Notes: generated by a model from the letters alone, not told the origin. A stretch of 64,000 bases of DNA from Urophycis tenuis (GCA_036785325.1 JAXIVH010000080.1:448071-512070), one strand, 5' to 3'; counted from the stretch's first letter, positions 10,167 to 20,870 are shown. Translations and numbers: made by a program.

Positions 10167-12800
10167 ATGAAAAAGCGTTTCAAATACAAAAAACAACAGG
10201 CAAAGTTACAGCGTTTATATACGATGGCCCACTCGGGGTTTGATGTGGCAGTAGAGATTGTGAGGCTAAAGAAGGAGACGGTAGCGGTTACTGCTGAGGA
10301 TTCTAAAGGCCTTCTTATGCGTAGCAGGACTAAACACATGGAAAATAATGAAAAATGTTCACGATACTGGCAAGGAAACTTGCCAGACCCAGGAATATGA
10401 TGTCATCCATTCTGAATGAGGAGGGAAAAGAACAAACAGAAACTAAAGACATCCTTGCTAGAATACATACATTTTATACTGAACTGTATAAAGAAGAGGT
10501 GACTGACATAACTGCCATGGAAAACCTTTTGAGTTCCTGAAAGCCGAATGTCGATATTGCCTCTGAACTTGAAAGTGACTTAACTGTAAATGAAATGACT
10601 AAAGCCATACAGAGCATGCAAGACAATAAGTCCCCAGGAGCTGATGGGTTACCCAAAGAATTTTATATTACCTATTGGGATGAAATAAAAGACCCGCTTT
10701 TAGAAATGTTTAATAAAAGCTGGCATAGAAATAATCTACCATTATCCTTAAGAACAGGTAACATCTCCTTGCTCTACACAAAAGGGGACAAAAAAGACAT
10801 TAAGAACTGGCGCCCACTTACCTTGCTTGGTGTAGACAGAAAGATCCTTGCAAAAGCCCATTTTTTCCGTCTGCAAAAAAGTGTCAGGGCAGATTGTGGG
10901 GGAAGAACAGACATGTGCAATACCTGGTAGATGCATGAGTGAAAGTCTTGCCTTAGTCAGAGATTCCTACCTCTATGCATATGACCGCAGACTTCCATTA
11001 TGCATATCCGCCTTAGATTTGGAAAAAGCTTTTGACAAGGTCAGCCATACCTTCCTCAGGAAAGTCATGGTTAAACTTGGTTTAGGGCCTCAGCTTAGAG
11101 CTTGGATCGACTTGCTGTATGCTAACTGCTTAAGCAAGGTTGTTATCAATGGTCACTCCACTGACACCTTTGAAGTTTGCTCAGGAGTAAGACAGGGTTG
11201 CCCATTGTCTGTTATGTTGTTTATATTTGCCATGGAGCCCCTGGCTCGAGCTATAAAGGAAGACCCGTCTATTCATGGTCTCCAAGTCCCTGGTAGTGGG
11301 GGACAGGAAGCCAAACTATCTGTGTATATGGATGATTTAACAATATTATGCACAGACAATAAGTCAATCCATAACGTTCTACATTGGTGTGACCAATTCT
11401 CCGCGGCCTCGAGTGCCAAACTAAATAGGTCAAAAAGTGAAATCCTGTATCTTAATTGGCCTGAACCTAAACTTGACCATGGCCTGGTCCAAATGGATGA
11501 GACAATTAAGATTTTAGGACTGGAGATTGGGCAAAAGATGGAAAATATTAACTGGGAAAAGAAATGACCAAAGATTAAGGGCAAATTGCTTCAATGGGAA
11601 CAAAGAAATCTCACCTTTACGGGGAAAGTTCTGGTCATCAACTCAGAAATTGTCGCGTCTCTCACTTACCTTGCGGCAACACTCCCAGCCCCCAAGTCTG
11701 TAATGACAGCCCTGAGAAGAAGCATTGTTCAGTTTGTGTGGGGAGCGCAGCAGGAGAGGATCAGTCGAGAGGTAATGTATAGGCCATTACAGAAAGGGGG
11801 TAAAAAGGTCCCTGATCTAGCAAAGAAAATGGAGGCTCTATTTCTGACGCCCATATTGCAGGCAGTACTAAACGAAAATAAGGGGAGCCTATGGCCAAAT
11901 TTCGCCATGTTCTGGGTAGGTCACCAAGTCCTAAGGAAAGTGGGGATAAGACCGTGCCTAAAAAGACCTCATGCGGAAAAGAGGCCTCTGCTATATGAAA
12001 GGGTGGTGACTTTTGTGAAGTCTGGAAAGTGGCAGGATGTTGGTCAGGTAAACCGAACCTTCGTAGAGAGCTGTTTGAGCCCAGAACGGTCAAGACTGGT
12101 CACTGTCGGCGCGTTGTCTGAAGCCAGCTGCCTTAGAGTGTGGAGAAATGTTAATTTGCCATTTTTGTTCAATGTACTGTATATAGAGATCTCGCTTGGC
12201 AGGCAGTTCAGAGGTGTCTCCCTACACGAGATTTTCTGAAGAGACGGGGGTCATCTAAGAGCGCAAGATGCCCCAGGGTGGGGTGTGGTGGAGACGAGGA
12301 CGTTTCGCATTTGTTGTGGTCGTGTGGGGTGGCTCGGAGGGTTTGGCACTTATTGGGGCCATGGCTGGGGGACCTATTTAGAGTCCCCACGGAGTCAGAT
12401 GTCCTGTATGGGCCTATACAGAGTGGGAATTGTAAGGAATGGGAAAGATGGTGGGCCTTGATTAATTGCATAAAAGAGTTGAGGTTGGAGGTGTCGTAAC
12501 CTAATGGTGTACAAGAGCCTTTTGCTTTCAGCGGAATCAATAGTTAATTTGAGCATAACCTTGTTAAAAGATGATGTTTGGAGGGACAAGGAACGATATG
12601 GAATGGTGGTATGTAAGGAACTCTGGAAAATAAGGAACACTGAGTTATGTAGATTCTTATGTTAACCTTGAATGTAATGACCTTGTTGTAAAAATTTAAC
12701 TTTATGCTTGTGAACCTTTGAATGTGTTTTGAACTTGAAACCATGTTGTAAAATGTAACTATTTTTGCCTGACTTAAATAAACGCCTAAAAATTGAACTT
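10167..12800 (+). pseudogene. 5'-truncated L1/Tx1-type LINE with broken ORF2
   Basis: Translated pieces in consecutive frames give an ORF2. A linker is at 10167-10500. The RT start at 10595-10900 includes KSPGADGLPKEFY. The RT core at 10848-11567 has ALDLEKAFDKV, GVRQGCPLS and the catalytic YMDD. The thumb/connection is at 11586-12239, and a C-terminal zinc-knuckle-like region at 12270-12500 has CGGDEDVSHLLWSC. Shifts or stops near 10538, 10870, 11565 and 12239 make it inactive. The KSPGxDGLPxEFY wording and the C-terminal Cys/His motif fit the Tx1 group of the L1 clade, several members of which insert into fixed sites in RNA genes. The 3' end at about 12804 joins a U1 snRNA sequence. Confidence 0.8.
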
Positions 12801-12805
12801 GAATT

Positions 12806-12930
12806 GGTTCACCCAGGGCGATGCTCAGCCATTGCACTCCGGTTGTGCTGACCCCTGCGAATTCCCCAAATGTGGGAATCTCGACTGCACAATTTCTGGT
12901 AGTGGGGGACTGCGTTTGCGCTCTCCCCTG
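12806..12930 (+). ncRNA. U1 snRNA 3' fragment (nt 40-164) abutting the LINE
   Basis: The sequence matches U1 snRNA from nucleotide 40 to the end: loop TTGCACTCCGG, the Sm-site region CATAATTTCTGGTAG (here CACAATTTCTGGTAG) and the final stem ending CTCTCCCCTG. The length, 125 bp, is exactly nt 40-164. The first 39 nt are replaced by the LINE 3' end. About 10 bp downstream, GTTCAAAATAAATCA resembles the snRNA 3' box, so this looks like the tail of a once real U1 gene cut by insertion. It is not functional as it stands. Confidence 0.85.
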
Positions 12931-13479
12931 ATTATTATGTTCAAAATAAATCAAATGTAAGAAGAGCCTGGAAGTTGACGGTCGACGGTCAGTTGGTACT
13001 TATATTATATGTAGACTGGCAATAAATGTTAGCATTTTAGTTATAGTGTATATGTAAAAGGGTTAAAATATATTAAATGTGTTTTGGTGTTTTGTTACAA
13101 GATGTCGCAAACTAGACAACGTACATCATTACCAGCAGTGCAATTCTTCTAGCTTTGGAGAACTCAACTTTGCACATTTGACCTCTTGCATAATTCCTCA
13201 ATTGTCCTGCAGAGGGCAGTGGTGTGCATTCTAGGTATTCATTTCCAGGAAGTCCCAGAAGAAGAATGCAGCGGTGCATGGTGGGAAACAACTATATCGT
13301 TATATTCCTTACATTGCTAATTCTTTATTTATATGGTATTTTTGGGATTGAAATATCAGAATGCTGATTGTAGTTTGTTAGCCAATGTGTTGTTGTTGTT
13401 ATTGACAGTAATATGTAAGCACCATGATGTAGTCTCTTATGTGGGAGAACCAGTTCAGCATGTGAGCCGTGTACAACTC

Positions 13480-13643
13480 ATACTTACCTGGCAGGGGAGA
13501 CACCATGATCAGGAAGGTGGTTCACCCAGGGCGAGGCTAAGCCATTGCACTCCGGCTTTGTTGACCTTTGCGAATTCCCCAAATGTGGGAATCTCGACTG
13601 CATAATTTCTGGTAGTGGTGGACTGCGTTCGCGCTCTCCCCTG
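13480..13643 (+). ncRNA. U1 snRNA gene or close pseudogene, 164 nt
   Basis: It begins ATACTTACCTGGCAGGGGAG, with the 5'-splice-site recognition sequence ACTTACCTG intact, and ends CTCTCCCCTG. Its 164-nt length equals canonical vertebrate U1. The SL2 loop TTGCACTCC and the Sm-like site ATAATTTCTGG are present. Compared with the fragment at 12806 it has several changes in stem-loop 2 and the following helix (GCTAAGCC; CGGCTTTGTTGACCTTT). The downstream 3' box is not clear and no convincing PSE was recognised upstream. It could be a variant gene or a pseudogene. Confidence 0.75.
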
Positions 13644-13686
13644 ATTATACTGTGGAATAGAAATTGATAACTTGAAATATAATTAC

Positions 13687-14255
13687 TAGTGATGGGCAGA
13701 TGAAGCTTCTTTAGACTTTGAAGCTTTCCAGCCAAGTGGTTCGCAAATAGGTTCATTTCTCGACGCTTCATGTGCACACAAACCCCCCTGCTGGTCAAAA
13801 TGTGCTACAGGCGTAATTCATGCTATGAATTACATTCACCTTCATATATATTGCATTTATGGTTCATGTAGGCCTATTGATCCAAATAAATAAAATGTAT
13901 ATTTTGCTGTGTACTCATGTGTAACATGAAAATAAGTGGAATTCTGTAAACAGTGTTTCAATATGTAATTGTCATCAACACTGAAACTAACTATAACTCA
14001 CACTGATACTCACTGACACTCACTCTGAAACTCACACCGAGACAACAAATGTGCCAATGAGGCAGGTGGCTCAGTGACGGTTTATGCGTTTGTGAATCCC
14101 GCCCAAATTTCGAGCATCCGACGAACGAAGCTTCGTTTGTCATCAATGACGTCACAGCCCCCTAATGGTACATAACGCGATACGCGCTCCACTTAACACT
14201 TCCTGGATTACTCGACCCACGCTCCAAAGCATTGGCACCCCACGTCCCAACACTA
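13687..14255. mobile_element. hAT-type MITE with 8-bp TSD ATAATTAC
   Basis: Ends TAGTGATGGGC and, inverted, TAGTGTTGGGACG are flanked on both sides by ATAATTAC (13679-13686 and 14256-14263). The 8-bp duplication and the TAGTG...TIR are typical of hAT elements. The 569-bp interior contains CGAAGCTTCG-type words and no coding region. Confidence 0.85.
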
Positions 14256-14303
14256 ATAATTACCATGAACAACATGGTGAAGCAATTGATCAAGAAAACC
14301 TGG

Positions 14304-15345
14304 GGCCGCATTTATCAACCGTGCGTACGAACAGTGCGTAGGAACGTGCGTACATTTAAGCACAACTCTGACCGTGCGTACACACAAAACCTAGTGGTAG
14401 AATAGTGAAACTACTAAGAGAACCCGTTAAGAGTCGCAGTGTTCAGCAATCACAAACGTCACACATGTCCCCAGTATCCTCTAATTAATAACAATTCTCA
14501 TTTAGTAAGTTAGCAGACATTTTTGAATAATTGGTATGACAAGCTATAAAAGACAGCTGGGACAGGACAACCTAAAAAAGACAAGGACGATTGTGCATCT
14601 TGCACTTTAGGAAAATTTAGAGAACCGTGCGCTCCGCAGGGAGCGTGTTTTCAAAGCGCGTGTGGATTTGCTCAATCCGAGCACAGAGTGGCTTCTCAGA
14701 ATATACTTGTGGATTTATGCCGGGATTTACAACATACTATATTGGAGAGAGAGACCAAACGAATCAAAGCCATCCCAGTGCACATCCAGTTCCTGTCCAC
14801 ACTGGGGTTTTTGGCCACCGGGACATTTCAACGTGAGATTGGAGACATGCGGCATTTCACAGCCGACACTGAGTAGAATCATGCCAGCAGTGTTGGATGC
14901 AATCATTTCTCTAGCCCCACTTTACATCCAGTTCCTGTTAATTCCACGCCATCGCTGGATTCGCAAATGTAATTGGAGCCATAGATTGCACACACATCAC
15001 AATAAAAGCACCATCACACAATTAATTCAGTTACGTTAACAGCAAAGGACTTCATTTAATGAATACACAAATACTCTGTAATGCCAATATCTCTCTACTA
15101 AACGTTGTTGCCCGGTGGTCTGGAGGAACGCACGATTCGTTCATCTTGCAGGTGGGTGCGCAGCTGGCATTGACGTATTATTAAAGGGATTGCCGCTACC
15201 ATATATAATCAATTGGAGGCGTTTCTAAATGCAAATGACTCTAACCATGCACGAGCATGGTAGTTGAGAACAGGTGGGATTTATCATCACGGAGTACTTA
15301 CTGGTGTGCGTACGACCCGTGTATGCACGTTTGATGAACGAAATG
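14304..15345 (+). pseudogene. Decayed PIF/Harbinger transposon with HARBI1-like remnants
   Basis: The left end GGGGCCGCATTTATCAACCG is typical of fish Harbinger ends. The right side (15306-15340) carries an inverted version (GTGCATACACGGGTCGTACG on the minus strand). Between them, two frames give transposase pieces: DLLNPSTEWLL, then GISQPTLSRIMPAVLDAI, then a stretch reading roughly as GAIDCTHI, where the first catalytic Asp belongs (14950-14995). Several frameshifts destroy the ORF. In intact relatives this protein is a DDE nuclease (Pfam DDE_Tnp_4). Confidence 0.75.
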
Positions 15346-15402
15346 AGAACTTTTCCTGCAGAAGAGAGAAAAGGTTAAGAAAAGGTAGAAAATGTTCTAA
15401 TT

Positions 15403-15486
15403 TAGCAATTAGTCACGAGAGGGTGTGAATTATGGAGAAAATAAGGAACCGATCCATAATTCACACCGTCGAGTGGCTAATTGCTA
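15403..15486. repeat. Inverted repeat (about 34-bp arms) shared with 33545-33578
   Basis: TAGCAATTAGTCACGAGAGG...TTATGGA is followed after 16 bp by a near-exact inverted copy ending GTGGCTAATTGCTA. The same arm (GCAATTAGTCACGAGAGGGT) reappears at 33545, also followed by a hairpin. It is probably the end structure of a small foldback element. Confidence 0.7.
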
Positions 15487-15489
15487 TTC

Positions 15490-16229
15490 TAAAACTGTTA
15501 CCAACGTGGCAATATGAAAAATCATGTAGCAATAAAAACGCTTCCGTTTCACTAGATGCGCAACAAAGTAGTTCCCAGATACAAGGAAGTAGTTCCCGGC
15601 CAGGTTGCAGAAACAACACGTCGCTTGCAAGCAATCACTTTATTTTTAACAGCCCCTTTCCACAAGCAGTTTATCGACCATAGTTAGTCCACCCAACAAA
15701 TCGAAGTTAACTTTCCATTCCATAACAAAGCAGAAAAAAGCCGGTTCCGGGTTTCTTTATTGTCGTCGTCGTTGCCATGCGCGGAGTGATATGTGAAGCG
15801 GTCAGCAGCAGCGTTGGATGGGGACAGGTGTACTTTATCGTCTCATAAGGTACACCTATCAGCCAATCAGAATCAAGCATTGGGAGTTAGTTTTAGAATT
15901 TCGTTTTACGCATGAAATTTAGAATGTGTGTAATTACAAAAAAATCCGTATTCATCAAACGTGCGTACACGGGTCGTACGCAGTGTGTTAATGCTTTGTG
16001 TGCATTGCGTTGTCTCTTGCCTATGTCCTTGCTCTCTGTTAACTGCTGACAGCGCCTGTAGAGTGATGTCAGGCGTTGCAGGCGGTTGGCAGAGTAGCCA
16101 GGGGGCGGGGACACCTGGGTATCGGAAAAAAGTTACTGTTTTGTTGTCTCTTGGGTGTTTAAGGATAACACTTCAGCAATTTCGGCGTCCAACTCTTTCT
16201 GCGCTGGAGTGACATACAATCGAGAAAGT
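15490..16229. other. Spacer with a second Harbinger-type end
   Basis: No gene is recognised. At 15946-15985, ATTCATCAAACGTGCGTACA is another Harbinger-type terminus, oriented outward relative to the one at 15306-15340. The 600 bp between them are therefore flanked by inverted Harbinger ends. Confidence 0.45.
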
Positions 16230-16269
16230 AGTAAATCAATATGTGTTCGTGAACACATATTGATTTACT
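16230..16269. repeat. Perfect 40-bp palindrome (19-bp arms)
   Basis: AGTAAATCAATATGTGTTC, two central bases GT, then the exact reverse complement. No flanking transposon structure was identified. Confidence 0.85.
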
Positions 16270-16289
16270 GCGATACACCTTGATTTAGA

Positions 16290-17390
16290 ATCAATCAGAA
16301 TCAGAATTCGATTTAAGTAGGTTTGCACCTATGGTATGCACCTACAAGGAATTTGTCATGGTGCAATTGGTGGTGGTGCAATTTTTATTTTATGGTGTAT
16401 GTATGTATGGTGTAATAAAAACATGGTGCAATTAACATAAAATATTTGACTACTGCACAACGAATGATTTGAGGAGTTCCCATTTATTATTTCTAATGAA
16501 ACATAAGAGTTAGGTTACAAAATCACCTGCTGGATATGGATAAACCACTAAAATCGGCGTAATCGTGTTTAATCGCAAGCAAATCCCATAATGTACTTGT
16601 ACCGGTCGGGCGCAAGCAAATCCCAGAATGCACTTGTCCGTGATGTGAGCGGGGCGTGATGTCAAGCCGCGCCTTCCCGCGGGCCGCAGCGAGACGTACT
16701 TGGAGAACCTGCACTACCTGTAGTAGTAAAAGTAAAAAGTCACGTTGGTTATATATGGTTGATATGCGTTTTAATCATTAAAATGAGTTATTTCAGCTAA
16801 TTGTAGCCTACGTATTTTTTCTGATGGCTGTCTGAAAGAATGCACTTTCTCTGTTTCGGTAAAATTATGCAAACATGGGCCAGATAGTGTCTTGTCCTAG
16901 ATTTCACATCGTTTCACATCTGGCACTGGTCCGGTAAGCGGAGTCATTTTACGGACCTGTTCCCCATCTGCGACGCCATGATCAGGTGGCGCTGGAACGG
17001 CCTTGGCACATAACTGCAACAACCCCGAAAAACGGATCCGAAACGGCTTCGGCCCGATGTGCGTTTGGACTCAGAATCAGAAACGAGTCCGTGAGGCGGA
17101 GCCGGGCCAGATCCTGCTCTACCGTATTGCGGTTGCGACCCTGTTCTGTTACAGCGTCCAATGGCTATCTGGCTAACCTGGTGCTCCTGTCATCCAAATA
17201 CACCACCTCGGCCCGTAAACAGCCTAAATCAACAAAGTCAACTAGAAAATTGTACCGCGTTTGGTTTGTACCACTGCTTTTTCGGCAAATGACGTGTCTA
17301 GGTTGAACCAGCAGGTGGCGCCAGAAGGCCGCGTTTAAAGCACCGTCACCGGGACGTCCATTCATTTCATTCTGTGGGAGCGAAAGGACA
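16290..17390. other. LINE 3' tail and GC-rich repeat, no recognised gene
   Basis: 16300-16450 resembles a reversed LINE 3' end (GGTTTGCACC, CAAGGAATTTGTCATGGTGC). 16505-16740 is GC-rich and ends in CACTACCTGTAGTAG...AAAAAGTCACGTTGGTT, a motif also present in the small hairpin element at 51881-51980. 16920-17330 contains many CGG/CCG words and may be another MITE. Reading frames here are short and unsupported. Confidence 0.4.
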
Positions 17391-17395
17391 ACAAC

Positions 17396-18456
17396 ATGTC
17401 ACCGCTGTCCTTACTTACCGTAGCTCGCCGGAGTTTGGGGACGTTGAGGTTTACACCGATATTCAGTAGGCGCCATTCCTCCCTGACAAGTGAGTCTCAG
17501 TCTGCGATCGTTATGAATAAAATGCTAACTATTGTTGTTTGCTAGATAGCAGCATGCGTCAATGTTGACTCGGTTCAGGGGTCATTCTAGGGTTTGACCT
17601 TGAGAGGATTAGCATTTAGTTCATGCATTTTTCATTGTTTTTAATATATGTGGTGCATACAGATACGGTTAATAGGTCCTATGATATTTTGATGATCCTA
17701 TGATGTTTTGGGCACCTGTTGTCTGCTAAGTTCATTGGTTGTGTCAAGAAGGGGTTAGACCATAAATGACCTAACGAGAAGACACACCGATGTCTCACAA
17801 AGTTACGTTTTGTGTCCAGCCGAACTTATTGAAAACATGGACAAGAACCTGGGATCGTTTCTACACCGAGAACAGCAGCGGCACCTTCAACAACTTTGAG
17901 TGGTTCTTTGGTTTCGACTCGGTCCAGGACCTGGTCCTGCCCTCGTTACAACCCCTGACCCGCACCGTGGACCCGCTGCACGTCTTGGACATGGGCTGCG
18001 GTACCTCCGCCCTGGGACCCGGCATATACCAGCAGTCCCCCGTTGGGGTCACCGTCACGTGCGGCGAATGCGGGAGCACCTCGGGTCCCACGCCATCGAA
18101 CCCAAGCACCCGCTCTCCGCGCTCGCCTTCCTGGAGCTCGACTGTGGGGACCTGATCGCGCACTTGGGGGCGCGGTGCTTGGACCTGATCGCGGACAAGG
18201 GCACCACGGACGCCCTGCTGCGGTCCAAGGAGGGTGGCAGGAAGGCGGGCCGCGTGGTGAGGCAGGGCCTGAGGACGCTGCGGGGCTCCGGGCGCCTGCT
18301 CCAGTTCTCGGACGAGGACCCCAGGCTGCCGTGGCTGGAGACGGAGGGCCGGGGGGGCGGGGGGGCGGGGCCGCGGTCGTCACGGTGCACGAGGTGGGGA
18401 CGTTCAACGGTGTGTATCACTACTGCTATGAAGTCACGCTGCACCCCGTCGGCTGA
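17396..18456 (+). pseudogene. cskmt: CSKMT/METTL12-like methyltransferase, frame-disrupted
   Basis: CSKMT is the mitochondrial S-adenosylmethionine-dependent enzyme that methylates a citrate synthase lysine. Exon 1 (17396-17489) starts MSPLSLLTVARRSLG, an Arg/Ser-rich leader suited to mitochondrial import. Exon 2 begins at 17820. It contains FEWFFGFDSVQDLVLP, then the SAM-binding motif VLDMGCGTSALGPGIY, then DLIADKGTTDALLRS, then LLQFSDEDPRLPWLE, and a C-terminus FNGVYHYCYEV. These lie in different frames. There is a shift near 17850 (between MDKN and WDRF), a shift plus missing residues near 18055-18065, and a shift in the G-tracts at 18349-18372. AATAAA at 18677 suits the polyadenylation signal. 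It is either a pseudogene or carries assembly indels. Nearby long ORFs are shadows. Confidence 0.8.
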
Positions 18457-18676
18457 TCGCTGTCAGTTCTGTCATGTCAATGACAGAACTGCAATTGAAA
18501 TGCTTGAAATGGATAGAAGCGTCTGCTAAATGCCCTAAATGTAATTGTAAATGTCATGTGTTTTTTTGACAATTGTTTAATGGCGATGGCAGGGCTGTGA
18601 GAGTCTCTGGAGTTGTATTTCTGGGATAAACGGATGTGCAAAGTGTTTTAACAAGTGTCTTCCTGCTTTTGATATC

Positions 18677-18682
18677 AATAAA
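18677..18682 (+). promoter_or_regulatory. Polyadenylation signal of the CSKMT-like gene
   Basis: AATAAA lies 221 bp after the last codon, in an otherwise non-coding 3' UTR-like stretch. Confidence 0.55.
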
Positions 18683-18699
18683 CTGATTAGCTTCTTTGT

Positions 18700-19098
18700 G
18701 GCATCTGACATACATACATACCGTTGCAGCCCCAAGGACTTGACTTCATTGTATGGTTTATGGGAGGTGGCTCAAGATAATACTGGCAGTATGATTTTTG
18801 TCCAGCTTTCTTTGTTAAATCTGTTTATTCTATTTTGTTAGATTTGTTAAACTTAATTATCTGTTGTGGAATAAATTATTTTCGTTTAGCTAAATCCTCA
18901 CACCTTTCTGTTATTTTCTATGGTCCTAGAGCCGGGCCATAACAAAACATACAGTGGATGGATTTAGAGGTGTTGTGGTTGTACCTCTGCCCTGCCACAG
19001 TTGAACCAGGACTGGGATGAGCGTTTGAAGATACAGTTGGAGCACTTGGTAGGTATCTCTGGAGCGCCTGGTTGAGGTCAGAGCCTGTACACCACCCT
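18700..19098. other. Spacer without a recognised gene
   Basis: AT-rich DNA. CCCTGCCACAGTTGAAC at about 18992 recurs at 20799, so at least part is repeat. I see no ORF or RNA gene. Confidence 0.4.
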
Positions 19099-19610
19099 CA
19101 GCTGTTACTTTATTGTCTGACTTCTAAGTCTAGTATAAAACTATGAACATATCTAAGAATGTGCCGTGGTGGTGTAGTGGATAGAGCTCCTTGTATACAG
19201 TTCTGGAGACCAGGGTTCAAGTCCTACCTGTTACTTTATTGTCTGACTTATAAGTCTAATATAAAACTCTGAACATGTCTAAGAATGTGCCGTGGTGGTG
19301 TAGTGGATAGAGCTGCTTGTGTACAGTTCTGGAGACCAGGGTTCAAGTACCACCTGTTACTTTATTGTCTGACTTCTATGTCTAGTATAAAACTCTGAAC
19401 ATGTCAAGGAATGTGCCTTGGTGGTGTAGTGGATAGAGCTGCTTGTGTACAGTTCTGGAGACCAGGGTTCAAGTACCACCTGTTACTTTATTGTCTGACT
19501 TCTAAGTCTAGTATAAAACTCTGAACATGTCAAGGAATATGCCGTGGTGGTGTAGTGGATAGAGCTGCTTGTGTACAGTTCTGGAGACCAGGGTTCAAGT
19601 CCCGGGCTGA
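19099..19610 (+). repeat. Tandem array, four 126-bp units each with a tRNA-like module
   Basis: Units place GTGCCGTGGTGGTGTAGTGG at 19161, 19287, 19413 and 19539, an exact 126-bp period. Each holds an A-box-like TGGTGTAGTGGATAGAGC, a B-box-like GGTTCAAGTCC or GGTTCAAGTAC, and a spacer TTTATTGTCTGACTTCTAAG. Copies differ at only a few positions, so amplification is recent. The last copy ends CCCGGGCTGAGC, unlike the others. Confidence 0.85.
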
Positions 19611-19794
19611 GCTTTGTGTTGGCTCCTTGTCATTCTCAGGGGTTTATAGAATTTTTTTTCTTAAATGTCTTCTAATTTTTAACAAAGGAAGGTGTCTTCA
19701 GTGAGAGAGCTGTACCTATCTGTTCTGTGTCGGGCTCTAATCCCCCACCCACTTACCGACTTTGCCCACCCGCGTCCCCACTCACTCATTCGCA

Positions 19795-20320
19795 TGGGAA
19801 TGGATGGATGAAGTCATTCACTCACTCATTCATTCACTCATTCACTCACTCATTCACCACCCAACATTCATTCATCCATTTATTCCCATTGTGATGAATG
19901 GATGCAAGAATTTCATCCATTCACCCAGACATTCACACAAATTACCCTTAGCAGGACTTGAACCCCTGTCTACAGAACAGATGTGTAGCAGCTCTCTCAA
20001 CTGCGCCACAGAGACACCAATAAGGATTTTTCGGGAGGTTCTACTGTATGTTACAATCCACATGTTAGTGTTTGTTTCAAAACCATGCAAGTCCACATTG
20101 TTCGTGGCATGAGTTGAACCCATAACTCAAGATCAGTTCACCAACAGCTCAATCCATTGTGCCACTGAGCTGCTGGATGTGAAAGGAGTCAAAGTGTATA
20201 ATTGACTTTACAATTCAGTGTCTCTGTAAAGAGTCAATAATCCAAAAGCAGATTGCAGTTACATGTTTCGACAGTGCTGAATCCATAATGGCAATCTATT
20301 GACTATCGTGAATAAGCAGT
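19795..20320. repeat. CATT-rich microsatellite and tRNA-like SINE fragments
   Basis: 19795-19890 is rich in CATTCACTCATT repeats. At 19950-20010 and 20105-20180 two minus-strand tRNA-like pieces occur (GGTTCAACTC B-box type; TGGCACAATGGATTGAGC A-box type). 20190-20320 is the family shared with 7740-7930. Confidence 0.55.
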
Positions 20321-20393
20321 AGCCTGAACAGGGACTTGAACCCTGGACCCTCAGATCAAAAGTCTGATGCTCTACCAGTTGAGCTACCCAGGC
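20321..20393 (-). tRNA. tRNA-Lys (UUU)-like gene
   Basis: The 73-nt minus-strand sequence folds as a canonical tRNA. The acceptor stem is GCCTGGG/TTCAGGC with two G-T pairs. The D arm has TAGCTCAACTGGTAGAGCA, the anticodon arm CAGACTTTTGATCTG (loop CTTTTGA, anticodon TTT), and the T arm CAGGGTTCAAGTCCCTG. Both internal promoter boxes are intact. Position 37 is G, where tRNA-Lys normally has A. No T-run terminator follows at once, and the flank is a repeat shared with 7740-7930, so this may be a tRNA-derived repeat copy and not an active gene. Confidence 0.7.
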
Positions 20394-20484
20394 TTCATGA
20401 AGATGGTAGAAGGTTGTGTCTTATCATGAAAATTCTGGATTGATGCCTGCTATCTCCAATCTACTGCATTCTTCAGCATTTCAC

Positions 20485-20870
20485 TATCATTTAATAATAA
20501 TAATAATGCATTTTATTTAAAGACGCCTTTCAAAGCTCTCAAGGACACCTTACAAGACAAGTTAAAAAACAGGTAACCGGAATAAGTGTGTTTTTAGGCG
20601 TGATTTAAAGGTGGAGACAGAGTCAGAAGTGCGGATGTCTGGTGGGAGAGAGTTCCACAGGTGGGGAGCAGATCAGCTAAAAGCTCTTGGCCCCCATGGT
20701 GGACAGGTTGGCAGATGGAGCTGAGAGCTGGATGGCAGAAGAGGATCGGAGAGGGCGTGAAGGTGTGGAGTGGATTTAGAGAGATGGCACAGAGAACTGC
20801 CCTGCCACAGTTGAACTAGCACAGGGATGAACCTTTTGTGAAGATACAGGCCGGAAAAAAAAGAAAACAT
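20485..20870 (-). repeat. LINE 3' UTR-type repeat
   Basis: It starts with AATAATAATAATGC and TTTATTTAAAGACGCCTTTC, a pattern known at the reversed 3' end of fish LINEs. It continues through GGGAGAGAGTTCCACAGGTG. Non-coding in this copy. Confidence 0.5.

Noticed and set aside
9931..10167. Minus-strand ORF rich in Asn and Tyr
   Set aside because: It is the translation of an ATT microsatellite.
17946..18444. Long Pro/Arg-rich ORFs on the minus strand
   Set aside because: Antisense of the GC-rich CSKMT-like exon; no domain wording.
19099..19610. CRISPR-like array
   Set aside because: Vertebrate DNA; whole 126-bp units repeat, with no variable spacers.
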